Assembly (NCBI RefSeq): GCF_004770895.1
Contig: NZ_RQHS01000015.1
Coordinates: forward strand, 62,001-126,000
Length of the DNA: 64,000 bases
Origin: Leptospira dzoumogneensis
GTDB taxonomy: Bacteria; Spirochaetota; Leptospiria; Leptospirales; Leptospiraceae
Reading direction: 5' to 3'
A model generated the notes under the pieces. That model made no database searches. It saw only the letters and a program-made list of their open reading frames with translations, and was not told where the DNA came from. A program made the position numbers and the translations under genes. Shown one piece after another: positions 1 through 8,873 of this stretch (the first letter of the stretch is position 1; every line of letters starts with the position of its first letter).

Positions 1-1705
1 AAGATTCTATCTTTTCCGAGAGAGAAATTTTCTCCGAGTCCGATTTGCCTGCCAATATCTGTTCTTCAAAAAGTCCGTACAAATTCCTAAGTTCTATCGT
101 CTTGGATTCAGATTCATTGGCGGCTTGCAAAAGTGTAGAAGGAATGGTCCAGTCCTTCTTCTTTGCTTCCTTAAGCTGTAGAGCGCCTATATTTCTCAAA
201 ATTTCGTGGATATTATAATATCCCGGGAACCTAGTCACCAATTCCTGTTTTGAATTGAGTGAAGCTTCTATTTTACCGGATCTTTCTTCCAAATTTCCGA
301 TCTCTTCTAAGATCGCACCCGCCACTTGGGCATCCGCATTGTTTTGAATATTATGGAAATATTCTTTGATCTCGGAGATCCCTTTATTTTCGGATTCTAA
401 GTAGAATACATAAGCGAGTCCCCATTTAGGATCCAAACGAGAGGCGTTCATCTCCTTTTTTATCTCAGAGGTTTTTCCCGACTTCCTATAGAGTGAATAT
501 TTTTCATTTAAGATCTTTGCTCGAAAAAGCGGATAGAGTGGATCTTCTTTATAATACAATTCTAAAGAATCCAATGCCAACAGATAATCATCCAAGGATT
601 GTTTTTTGCCGTATTCTTTGGCCAACTCGAACTGTGCGGAAATATTGGAAGCCTTCGGAATAGAGCCACTCAAAGGAAGAAAATAGATATTTAAAGTTCC
701 ATAATATGATGCAGTGAACAAAATACTTCCTCCGTTAAAGGAAGAATATTTCGTATCGAATAAGGAAAAATTCCCGGAGGTAAGTCTTCTTTCTTTCATA
801 TCCGAAAGATCCAATCGGATAATCAGACTATTATCTCTCTCGTCCAATTTTCGATTCCCATCCGAATCGGAACGAATAGATGTATAGAATAAATATCTTC
901 CATCGGCAGACAGACTGGGAGAAAAATCCAAATAAGGATCGTTGGTCAGTCTTTTGGTTCTCCTAGTCGCCAAATCCAAAGAATAGATCTCCCCTTCTCC
1001 GGAATCCGCGTAAGAAAGATATACAATCGTATTTCCATCCTGGGACCAATATGGATTCACTGCCCCTGATTGAGTGAGTAAAATCGGCTTTTCTTTTCCT
1101 TCCGTATCCCATAAGATCAGGTTGGGAGTCCCCGGAGTTAATCTGTCGGAAGAGAATAATAATACACGACTGTCTTTTCCCCAAATAGGATCCGAATCCG
1201 AAAAACGATCCGACTTTTGGATATCAGAATATTCTGGATTTGTAATAAACTCGAAGTCTTCGCTTAAGAATCTTTTTCCTTCTAAGATCTTTCTAACCCA
1301 AACTTCGGGCTCTATTTCCAGAAGAACTATATCCCCCGCAGTATCGTATTGCTCCGATACGAATGCTAGTTTTTTACCGTCCGGGCTGATTGCAGGTTTG
1401 TATTCCGAAGAAGGATGTTCCGTGATAGGAACCACAATGGAACTTTTGAGATCTCTAAACCATATATCATAATTTCCTTTTTGCCCAGTCGTATAAAACA
1501 GATATCTCCCGTCTTTTGTGGTCGAATTATAGAGGTTGTTTCCCCTCTGAACCGTCAAAGGAAACGGTTTATCATTTTCAGGATTGAAATAGTTCTTAGA
1601 GATGGGGCCGTAATCAAACTCGATAGGCTTTACCTTTTGTACAGGGATAAAAACAAGGCAATTGCCGAATAGAAGCAGGAAAAAAAATAAGACCCCTCTC
1701 TTCAT
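1..1705 (-). CDS. TolB-like beta-propeller lipoprotein (3' end cut by window edge)
   Basis: The reading frame is open from an ATG at 1705 to the left edge, giving 568 codons without a stop, so the C-terminus lies outside the window. The N-terminus is a lipoprotein signal: basic start, hydrophobic run, then LFGNC with Cys16. Residues about 60-290 carry PD40/WD40-like blades as in TolB (SPDGKKLAFVSEQ near 108, SQDGNTIVYLS near 221, SADGRYLFYTS near 267). After about residue 340 the sequence becomes helical and TPR-like. TolB-type propellers act as protein-binding scaffolds in the periplasm; the partner is not visible here. The gene starts 4 bases after the stop of the upstream lipoprotein gene, so it is probably the last or a late gene of the STAS/AsmA-like operon. 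The fold is fairly sure; the role is inference. Confidence 0.8.
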   Translation of the reverse strand, partial: MKRGVLFFFLLLFGNCLVFIPVQKVKPIEFDYGPISKNYFNPENDKPFPLTVQRGNNLYNSTTKDGRYLFYTTGQKGNYDIWFRDLKSSIVVPITEHPSSEYKPAISPDGKKLAFVSEQYDTAGDIVLLEIEPEVWVRKILEGKRFLSEDFEFITNPEYSDIQKSDRFSDSDPIWGKDSRVLLFSSDRLTPGTPNLILWDTEGKEKPILLTQSGAVNPYWSQDGNTIVYLSYADSGEGEIYSLDLATRRTKRLTNDPYLDFSPSLSADGRYLFYTSIRSDSDGNRKLDERDNSLIIRLDLSDMKERRLTSGNFSLFDTKYSSFNGGSILFTASYYGTLNIYFLPLSGSIPKASNISAQFELAKEYGKKQSLDDYLLALDSLELYYKEDPLYPLFRAKILNEKYSLYRKSGKTSEIKKEMNASRLDPKWGLAYVFYLESENKGISEIKEYFHNIQNNADAQVAGAILEEIGNLEERSGKIEASLNSKQELVTRFPGYYNIHEILRNIGALQLKEAKKKDWTIPSTLLQAANESESKTIELRNLYGLFEEQILAGKSDSEKISLSEKIES

Positions 1706-1709
1706 TCTA

Positions 1710-2342
1710 CTATTCCTTCTTTTTCCAATTCCCGGTAGAGGCCTCGTAATATTCTCCTATATCGACAGAACGAAGCCAAGTAGTCTGGATACTTTCCTTA
1801 ATAGATACTTTTTCTTTTTCCGTAATAGTGCGGTTCGGATCCGAGAATGCCTTTTTTAATTTTTCCTTAATTACTATATCTCTATTCTCATTCGTAAGTT
1901 TGACTAGATCATCAATACGGGATTTTTGTTTCGGATCCTGAGAGATCTTTTCCACACCTGCCTCTCTGATCTTAGGATTCCATCTTACTTTTCCATCTAG
2001 TCCTTCCGCCAAAATCCCGAGACTTCTGTATTCTCTTAATTCTCTTGTCAGATATGCCAGGATACGAAGCGCCATATAGAATTGATTATCCGAAGTATTT
2101 CCGAATTCTTCTTTGATCAAATCTCTTTCCCAGATCTCCGAACCGGAAGAAGAAGTTTTAATGGATGCGATAAGCCATCCGTCTTTTTCCAGATTCCGAT
2201 CCTCTCCCAACATTTGTTTTTCCGCGGCAGTTTGGGTCTGAGTAAAAGTGATCGGAGGGGCCTTGATAGGGCAATACACGAATAAAGGACAGATTACAAA
2301 AAGAATAATATAGGATTTCGGAATATTCTTCATAAGTTTCAC
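1710..2342 (-). CDS. Lipoprotein, DUF1318/YdbL-like (tentative)
   Basis: A 210-residue protein with a lipoprotein signal ending FVYC (Cys24), followed by a short Pro/Thr-rich linker. The segment around residues 38-60 (TAAEKQMLGEDRNLEKDGW) reminds me of leptospiral proteins annotated DUF1318, which is recollection rather than a search. The rest is charged and mostly helical. The start is a GTG whose GTGA overlaps the stop of the AsmA-like gene; an ATG three codons in (2333) would also work. It lies between the AsmA-like gene and the TolB-like gene with overlap or 4-base spacing, so all three are probably translated from one mRNA. It may act with the large AsmA-like protein in the envelope, but nothing in the sequence states its function. 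Confidence 0.8.
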   Translation of the reverse strand: MKLMKNIPKSYIILFVICPLFVYCPIKAPPITFTQTQTAAEKQMLGEDRNLEKDGWLIASIKTSSSGSEIWERDLIKEEFGNTSDNQFYMALRILAYLTRELREYRSLGILAEGLDGKVRWNPKIREAGVEKISQDPKQKSRIDDLVKLTNENRDIVIKEKLKKAFSDPNRTITEKEKVSIKESIQTTWLRSVDIGEYYEASTGNWKKKE

Positions 2343-5300
2343 TGATTGAAAGTTTCGATCTCGTTCTGGGCACGTTTGAGAAAGTTTGCCAAAGGCATTC
2401 TCTGTTGGGATACCTGGTTATTCTCTAACTGGATGATAGTTCCTAAAATGGAACGTTTAAATAAGATCACAGCGTATACCAAACCTTTGGACAATTCCAA
2501 TTCTATCTTATCTACCGCGTAACTTCCGTAGATAAAATCGGTGAGTATATTGGAAGGTGCAAAAATATTGATCGCACTTTTCCCAAAATCGTTCCCGATC
2601 TGATAGATACTAAAGAACAAATTCAAATTAGGAACAGGATCACCCAGATTCCTTCCCCAAAGATTTAGATCCGCTTTCACTTTTCCATCATCAATCTTGG
2701 CTTGAGTTTTAGCAGGAAGCAATTGTTTTAGATCTATATCCTTGACTCTTAAAGAAACAGAATATTCCATTTTTTCAGGATCGCCGGAGCCCACGTTAAC
2801 GATCATATCCTTACCCCAAATTTCCCCGTCCAGAGTATATACTTTGAGATAATCCATTCGTAAATAATTTTCCGAGTATTCCAGATTAGCGGAAAGTCCC
2901 GGAGAGTCCGCTTTGGGCCTGCTGTATTCGAAAGGAGTTCCTTTTAAGGAAGGATGATTTCCGATGATCTGTCGGATCGTAAAATTAGGAGCAGGTGTTC
3001 TGCCGTAATTCATCACGAATTTTCTTTTATTTCCTTCGATCAGATTTTTAGTTTCTTTGACCGAAAGATCGTGAGCGAAAGGAACATCCGCATTCCAGCC
3101 GTCTATCTTATATAATTTACAATCGTATCCCGGGCAGACACCGCTCTGCAAAAGTATATTAGAATTTTTAGATATTAAATCCCCTTGGATAAGACTTCCA
3201 TACCAGTTAAATTTAGCCCCTGCTTCTCCCTGAAAGAATAGTCCTTTGATAAGCCCGGATTCTTTAGGAGATACAAGTTTTAATTCTCCTTTTAAACTCG
3301 GGATAAATTCTCCCAAAGAAGGAGAAGGTCCGGTTTTGGATGCCTTGGTTAATTCTCCACCAAGTCCCAAATATAATTTTTTGGAAAATGCGCTTAACTC
3401 TAGTTTATCGATCTTGATCTTAGAGTTTGGACTTCCGATCATCTTTAGATCTAAAGAAAGTTTTCCATCTCTCAAATTCATTCCAGGCAGATCTACGCCT
3501 AGACTTCCTTGGATATTCTGTCCATGATCTCCAAGTGAATAATAAAAATCTCCGTCCAGTCCGATCTTCTTTCCTACCTGGTTCCGGACCGGGATCAATG
3601 TTTCTCGGAGTGATAAAGGAAGAAGAGGAACAAGATATTCTAAGTCCAGATCCAATCCCGCTTTTTTCAGATCTAATACGAACGGTTCTCCAAGTCCGAT
3701 CCTTCCGCCCGTATTCAATTTTGCTGCGGAGTTTCCTTCAGGGGAGAAGGCTTGCAGGTTCAAATTAGATACTAATATTTCCTCCAGACCCCAGGCTTTT
3801 TTAGGAAAATGGAATAGTGCTTTTAGGCCTCCTTCCAGATTTATATTTCCGGAATTTCCTCTGCCCAATGGAAATCTAAAACCTCTAGCTCGTAATTTTA
3901 AACCTGCATCCAGTTGCGAAAAATCTTTTCCAAAAGCGGAAAGTTCTGCCGAAAATTTTCCGGAATATCCCGTAAGATAATCTCCTAGTCCGAAATTGTC
4001 CAATTTCAGATCCAGATCCGGTCCTTCTGCCTGGGAATAATTCAAATTTCCCTCTAACAGAATTTCGTTATATATTGCTTTCAAATTTTTGAATGCAAAA
4101 GATCTCATCCATGGAAGAGGGATCTTAGGCCCCGGATCTTTTTCACTCTGCGGATCTATCCGAATATCCCAATCCAAATTGAATACCGGGATTGAATGCC
4201 TTTTCTTACCTACTCTGAAATCCAATCCGTTCCCGCGAACTTCTCCCAAAACTCTTAGATTGTTCCAATCACCTTCCGCTAAAATAGGAGCAAGGCTTGC
4301 TTCTCCGCTCATAGAGAATGAATCAAATCCAAGACTATGCAAAAAATCCGATAAAGGTGCGAGTCTTATCCTGGACTTTTGGATGGCGAGATTCACTTTT
4401 CCGGAATCCGGCGCAAAGTCCGAGATTTTCCCGCTTCCTTCTAACCAGGTATCCTCTCCTACTTTCCATTCTAAATTCCGGAGTAGTAGTTCCTTCTTCT
4501 CCGGCGAAACATCTAAATCGTATTTTATAGAAAAACCGAAAGGTGCACTGACCCTGTTTGCAATTCGTATAGGTATTTTTTCGGAGCCAAGGTCAAGTCT
4601 GGAATGGAACCCTGCCTTGGAACCTTCTACTCTTTCCCAAATTAATGTACATCTAAATGGATGGTCGAGGCCTCCGGAAGAATCTTGGAATCCGAGTTTT
4701 ATCTGATTCTCCGGATTCAATTTCACCTGGAATTCATCTATCAGATCCAAAACTTTCAGATCGAATGGAATTCGAGTGAAACGATCCGTATCCAAAAGAA
4801 ATCCAAGCTCTAATCCTTCGAGGCCTGCGGAGTAAGATTTGGATCCGTTTTCTGAATTTACGTGGACATTGATATCTTTCAGATCCAGTTCTAAGAATGC
4901 GCTGACTGGAATATAGGTCCGGATCTCAGTAAGAGGTTCTGATTTTTCGGCGGGGGCTTCTTCTTTTTTGCTAGGAGGGAAAACAGAGGAGATATTCCAA
5001 AGGTTTCCTCTTTGTTTAAGGTCTAACTCCAATCCATGGATGGAAATTTTGGAAATTTTCAATCTTCCGAATAGGATGAGAGGAAGATTGTAGGAGATCC
5101 CCAGTTCTTTAGCGGTCAGTACAGGCTTCTGACCCCAGTCGGCTGCGGGATATAATTTTATGTCTGTGAATCTGATCCCGTAGAATGGAGAAAAACTTCT
5201 TACATTCGCCTCGAACTTCCCCGCAAATATGGAAGATGCAATTTTATCCGTTAGGATCTGTCCTGTGATTGAGTTGAAAAGGAGATGATAGAAGAGAAAA

Positions 5301-5365
5301 ATCCCCGCGATGATCCCAAGGCGGAGTTTTTTCTTTTTCAAATACTGTAGAAACTCGGAAGCCAA
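2339..5365 (-). CDS. Giant AsmA-like envelope protein
   Basis: A 1008-residue protein with one N-terminal membrane anchor (residues about 15-33, rich in Ile/Leu/Phe) and a long periplasmic part. That part is dominated by alternating beta-strand patterns such as LDLKLDNFGLGDYL and VNLAIQKSRIRLAPL. This is the architecture of the AsmA/TamB/YhdP group, inner-membrane-anchored proteins with a hydrophobic groove implicated in moving phospholipid or assembling outer-membrane components. The C-terminal section (VYAVILFKRSILGTIIQLEN) lacks an obvious second membrane helix. The start used is TTG at 5365, 14 bases after the upstream STAS stop; a second in-frame TTG lies 8 codons later. Family assignment rests on architecture and pattern, not on a signature motif. 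Confidence 0.8.
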   Translation of the reverse strand: MASEFLQYLKKKKLRLGIIAGIFLFYHLLFNSITGQILTDKIASSIFAGKFEANVRSFSPFYGIRFTDIKLYPAADWGQKPVLTAKELGISYNLPLILFGRLKISKISIHGLELDLKQRGNLWNISSVFPPSKKEEAPAEKSEPLTEIRTYIPVSAFLELDLKDINVHVNSENGSKSYSAGLEGLELGFLLDTDRFTRIPFDLKVLDLIDEFQVKLNPENQIKLGFQDSSGGLDHPFRCTLIWERVEGSKAGFHSRLDLGSEKIPIRIANRVSAPFGFSIKYDLDVSPEKKELLLRNLEWKVGEDTWLEGSGKISDFAPDSGKVNLAIQKSRIRLAPLSDFLHSLGFDSFSMSGEASLAPILAEGDWNNLRVLGEVRGNGLDFRVGKKRHSIPVFNLDWDIRIDPQSEKDPGPKIPLPWMRSFAFKNLKAIYNEILLEGNLNYSQAEGPDLDLKLDNFGLGDYLTGYSGKFSAELSAFGKDFSQLDAGLKLRARGFRFPLGRGNSGNINLEGGLKALFHFPKKAWGLEEILVSNLNLQAFSPEGNSAAKLNTGGRIGLGEPFVLDLKKAGLDLDLEYLVPLLPLSLRETLIPVRNQVGKKIGLDGDFYYSLGDHGQNIQGSLGVDLPGMNLRDGKLSLDLKMIGSPNSKIKIDKLELSAFSKKLYLGLGGELTKASKTGPSPSLGEFIPSLKGELKLVSPKESGLIKGLFFQGEAGAKFNWYGSLIQGDLISKNSNILLQSGVCPGYDCKLYKIDGWNADVPFAHDLSVKETKNLIEGNKRKFVMNYGRTPAPNFTIRQIIGNHPSLKGTPFEYSRPKADSPGLSANLEYSENYLRMDYLKVYTLDGEIWGKDMIVNVGSGDPEKMEYSVSLRVKDIDLKQLLPAKTQAKIDDGKVKADLNLWGRNLGDPVPNLNLFFSIYQIGNDFGKSAINIFAPSNILTDFIYGSYAVDKIELELSKGLVYAVILFKRSILGTIIQLENNQVSQQRMPLANFLKRAQNEIETFNQ

Positions 5366-5379
5366 CCGAAATGTTTAGG

Positions 5380-5761
<382 letters not shown>

Positions 5762-5919
5762 TCCGGCCTCCTTGTAAAGCCCTTTTTTGCAGAATTGACT
5801 GACAGAATCCCTCGAAAGCTCCCAAAAATCAAAGAGAAACAAGGTTTTAGCTCCGTCAGAAATTACGGGAAATATTGTCGACATTTTGGGCGAATACAAA
5901 CATCGTACCAAGGTCAGCA

Positions 5920-6897
5920 ATGCCCGCAAAGCCCCCTCTTTTATCCCTAGTCATTCCCGTTTATAACGAGGAAAAAACCATCCCCGAACTTGTGAAAAGA
6001 CTTCGGGGCCTTCTCATTATTTTAAAAGAAAAACATCACTTCGGTAAGGAAGATACTGAAATTCTTTTTGTAAACGACGGTTCTAGAGACGGCACCTTCG
6101 ATGTATTAAAAAAATTCTGCGAATCAGAGCCAGGTTTTTTTCTTCTGAACTTATCTAGAAATTACGGACACCAATTGGCGATCACTGCCGGGATCGATAC
6201 TGCTAGAGGCGAAACAGTCGCAGTCATGGATGGAGATCTACAAGATCCTCCTGAATTTGTCGCAGACCTTTACGCAAAAATGTCGGAAGGTTACGATGTT
6301 GTTTATGCTAGAAGAAAAAAAAGAGAAGGTGAGTCTTTTTTCAAACTGATCACTGCTCACGTATTTTATAGGATCCTAAAAAAACTGACCAGATTCGAGA
6401 TCCCGATAGATACCGGAGATTTCAGGATCATGAGCAGAAGGGTGACTGATGTTCTAGTCTCCATGAAGGAACAACATCGTTATATCCGAGGACTGATCGC
6501 TTGGATCGGTTTCAAACAAACAGGTTTGGAATATGATCGAGACGAAAGGTTCGACGGAGAGACTAAATTTTCGGTGAGCAAGATGCTCAAGTTCGCTTTG
6601 GATGGGATCACTTCCTTCTCCTCTGCCCCGCTTAAATTTTCCTCTTATTTAGGGTTTACTTCCGCGTTTTTCGGAGCATTGTATACCATTTATATTCTCT
6701 ACTTAAAACTGTTTACGGATAATACCATCCAAGGCTGGACCTCGGTTATGATCGTAGTATTGGTATTAGGCGGGATCCAACTGATCGCCTTAGGTATGAT
6801 AGGCGAATATTTAAGCAGAGTCCACGATCAATCCAAGAATCGCCCTTTGTATGTGATCGAAAAGATCTACTCTTCGAAACCAAAAAGTAAAAAATGA
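5920..6897 (+). CDS. GtrB/DPM1-type family 2 glycosyltransferase
   Basis: A membrane-associated GT-A glycosyltransferase of about 325 residues that probably transfers a sugar from a nucleotide donor to polyprenyl phosphate on the cytoplasmic face. The start of the domain is LSLVIPVYNEE. The donor site includes FVNDGSRDGT and the metal-binding MDGDLQDPPE, typical of bactoprenol glucosyltransferases and dolichyl-phosphate mannose synthase. Two membrane helices close the protein (about residues 235-265 and 275-300), ending GEYLSRVHDQSKNRPLY, a common end in GtrB/ArnC-like enzymes. The ATG at 5920 has AAGG upstream; a start at 5875 would add 15 unrelated residues. Its stop overlaps the start of the next gene (ATGA), a GT-C enzyme that may use the lipid-linked sugar it makes. 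The sugar is not predictable. Confidence 0.9.
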   Translation: MPAKPPLLSLVIPVYNEEKTIPELVKRLRGLLIILKEKHHFGKEDTEILFVNDGSRDGTFDVLKKFCESEPGFFLLNLSRNYGHQLAITAGIDTARGETVAVMDGDLQDPPEFVADLYAKMSEGYDVVYARRKKREGESFFKLITAHVFYRILKKLTRFEIPIDTGDFRIMSRRVTDVLVSMKEQHRYIRGLIAWIGFKQTGLEYDRDERFDGETKFSVSKMLKFALDGITSFSSAPLKFSSYLGFTSAFFGALYTIYILYLKLFTDNTIQGWTSVMIVVLVLGGIQLIALGMIGEYLSRVHDQSKNRPLYVIEKIYSSKPKSKK

Positions 6898-8828
6898 ACC
6901 GCACCTGGGATAGAGTTTTAGGAATTTTATTCGGCCTGATCGCACTATTTGCAGTTGGAGTTATGATCTCCAAGAACTGGCAGGCATTTTTAGAGATCTG
7001 TCCTATTACGGATCTTTTGACCTGGGATGAGAATATCCGCCTAACGGCAGTTTATGATCAGTTCCAAGATTATAGAGACGGCAAAATTTGGAGGGCAACA
7101 CTTCCATTTTTAGAGGCAGCGACCTGGCCGCCTCTTCGTCCGATCTTCTCTCTTTTACTTTTAGCAAGCCCGGGAGAATGGCCGATCACTTGGAAAGATT
7201 CCTTCCTTGGTTTGGTATTCTACGCCCTTTGTTTTCCTTCTATCATCTATATCGTATCTAGAATTTCGAAATCTTTCCTTTTCGGAAGTTTAGTTTCTAT
7301 TTTCGTATTAGCGTTAAGCCTTCATACTTCGGAGACTCCCGCTTATAGTCTTTCTTCTATGCTGGAAACCCAAGGGATGTTTATCCTTCTTTGGGTGTAT
7401 TGGGGTCTGTATAAACTTTATGATTCCGTAAAAGACCTAAAACCCGGAGAAAGTTTACCTACAGGTTCCAAGGTGGCGGCTTTAGTTTCCGTAGTTTTGA
7501 TCCTTCTATTTTTCACCAAGTATCCTTACGGACTTTTGTTATTTATCTCCATCTTTCTATTCGAGTTGATTTCCAGATTTCCGGAATGGATCGGATTTGT
7601 TCGATTCTCGGTGAAGGTACATTACAAAGGACTCAGACTTTTATTTTTGATCTTAGTAGTTCTACTCGTCCTTTCCCTGCCGGTACTAAGAGTTGTGACG
7701 GATTGGAACCTGGATCAAAGATCCTTTAAAAAAGTATTATATTTCCTTACAGTTCTTCTATTTTTAGATTTCAATTATTTCTTATATAAGAACAGAAAGG
7801 GTCTGGGGGAAATTTCTCCTCCTTCTATCAAAATACTTTATCTGTATGCGATCCTTCCATGTTTTATCTGGTTATTTACCAATATAGACAGGGTGATGAG
7901 TCTGGTAAACGCTCAGATGATCGTGAACAAATTTGTCCGCAGTTTTATCTTAAGTTTATTCGAATCACCGGAAGATAAATTTCCTGCGAGCCATGTATTC
8001 AATGAGCCTTGGATCTTTAGGACCTTCTTCTTATTTTCTTTGGCAATCATCGGATACTGGCTTTATCTGAATCGAAAAGAAAAAACTTCTCCTCCGGTAA
8101 CAAAAGGAGAAGGAAGAATAGATTCCTTACTTTCTAAATTACAGAATATAGCCTGGCCTAAATTTTTAAAAGACCCGTTATTCGCGATCACTGTGATCGT
8201 ATTCTTACAATACATAGTCATAGACGCAAGCACCGGAAACAAACAATTGAGACATGTATTTTATCCGCTGCCTGCATTGCTTACGATCTTAAGTCTATGG
8301 TCTTTCAGATTAGTTCAAATTTCTGAAAAGAGCGGAAAGTTATTATTCTACGGAATTTTTCTATTCTTCTTAATTTGGGCCTCGAGCCTATTTTTGAGAG
8401 AAGGTGGACTATTCAGCCAAACCTATCTTTCTAAAAACCAATTCTGTTTAAAAGGGTTCGACACTGCAACTTTCGAACCTGCAAGAGAATTTGCCAAGGA
8501 GATAGATCCCCAAGGGAAATACGTCGCATTCAATACATTCCACGATGAGGAGAACTTCCAGGTGCCTGGAAGAATTCTCGCCTCTGAATTCGATCTTTTG
8601 TTCAAACAAAAAACGTTTGAAAAAGGGAAATATCGCAACGACAGCAAATACAAATGGAAATCCTGGGACGAATTTGACAAGGCTCTGTATCTAGGGCCTT
8701 CCTGCGAACTGCCTCCCAAGGTTGTTTCAAGAGCGGAAAGTTTAGGAATTACCCTGGAGCCAATCAAAGAAATTAAACACAAGACCGGAGATTATTGTTT
8801 CAAAGAATTTCGTCTTATTAGAAAATAA
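6894..8828 (+). CDS. Polytopic GT-C type glycosyltransferase-like membrane protein
   Basis: A 644-residue protein with about 11-13 hydrophobic helices. After the first helix there is an extracytoplasmic loop containing LTWDENIR, an acidic motif in the place where ArnT/PMT-type GT-C enzymes carry their catalytic Asp/Glu. The C-terminal 150 residues form a soluble domain. Such enzymes move a sugar from a polyprenyl-phosphate carrier to lipid A, protein or glycan on the periplasmic side. Translational coupling (ATGA) to the GtrB-like gene upstream supports a two-step pathway: load the carrier, then transfer. I cannot name the acceptor. Overall family similarity is inferred from topology and the loop motif, so GT-C membership is likely rather than proved. 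Confidence 0.8.
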   Translation: MNRTWDRVLGILFGLIALFAVGVMISKNWQAFLEICPITDLLTWDENIRLTAVYDQFQDYRDGKIWRATLPFLEAATWPPLRPIFSLLLLASPGEWPITWKDSFLGLVFYALCFPSIIYIVSRISKSFLFGSLVSIFVLALSLHTSETPAYSLSSMLETQGMFILLWVYWGLYKLYDSVKDLKPGESLPTGSKVAALVSVVLILLFFTKYPYGLLLFISIFLFELISRFPEWIGFVRFSVKVHYKGLRLLFLILVVLLVLSLPVLRVVTDWNLDQRSFKKVLYFLTVLLFLDFNYFLYKNRKGLGEISPPSIKILYLYAILPCFIWLFTNIDRVMSLVNAQMIVNKFVRSFILSLFESPEDKFPASHVFNEPWIFRTFFLFSLAIIGYWLYLNRKEKTSPPVTKGEGRIDSLLSKLQNIAWPKFLKDPLFAITVIVFLQYIVIDASTGNKQLRHVFYPLPALLTILSLWSFRLVQISEKSGKLLFYGIFLFFLIWASSLFLREGGLFSQTYLSKNQFCLKGFDTATFEPAREFAKEIDPQGKYVAFNTFHDEENFQVPGRILASEFDLLFKQKTFEKGKYRNDSKYKWKSWDEFDKALYLGPSCELPPKVVSRAESLGITLEPIKEIKHKTGDYCFKEFRLIRK

Positions 8829-8873
8829 TCGGACTAAACCGAAACCAGTTTTCGGCAAACGGCTCAAGGCATC

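Noticed and set aside
4089..4706. Plus-strand open frame of 205 codons
   Set aside because: It lies wholly inside the AsmA-like gene on the opposite strand, is Ser/Pro-rich as antisense frames are, and has no ribosome-binding site.
5774..5832. Longer STAS protein starting at 5832
   Set aside because: The extra 37 residues lack family similarity and the ATG at 5721 has its own ribosome-binding site at the fold's start.
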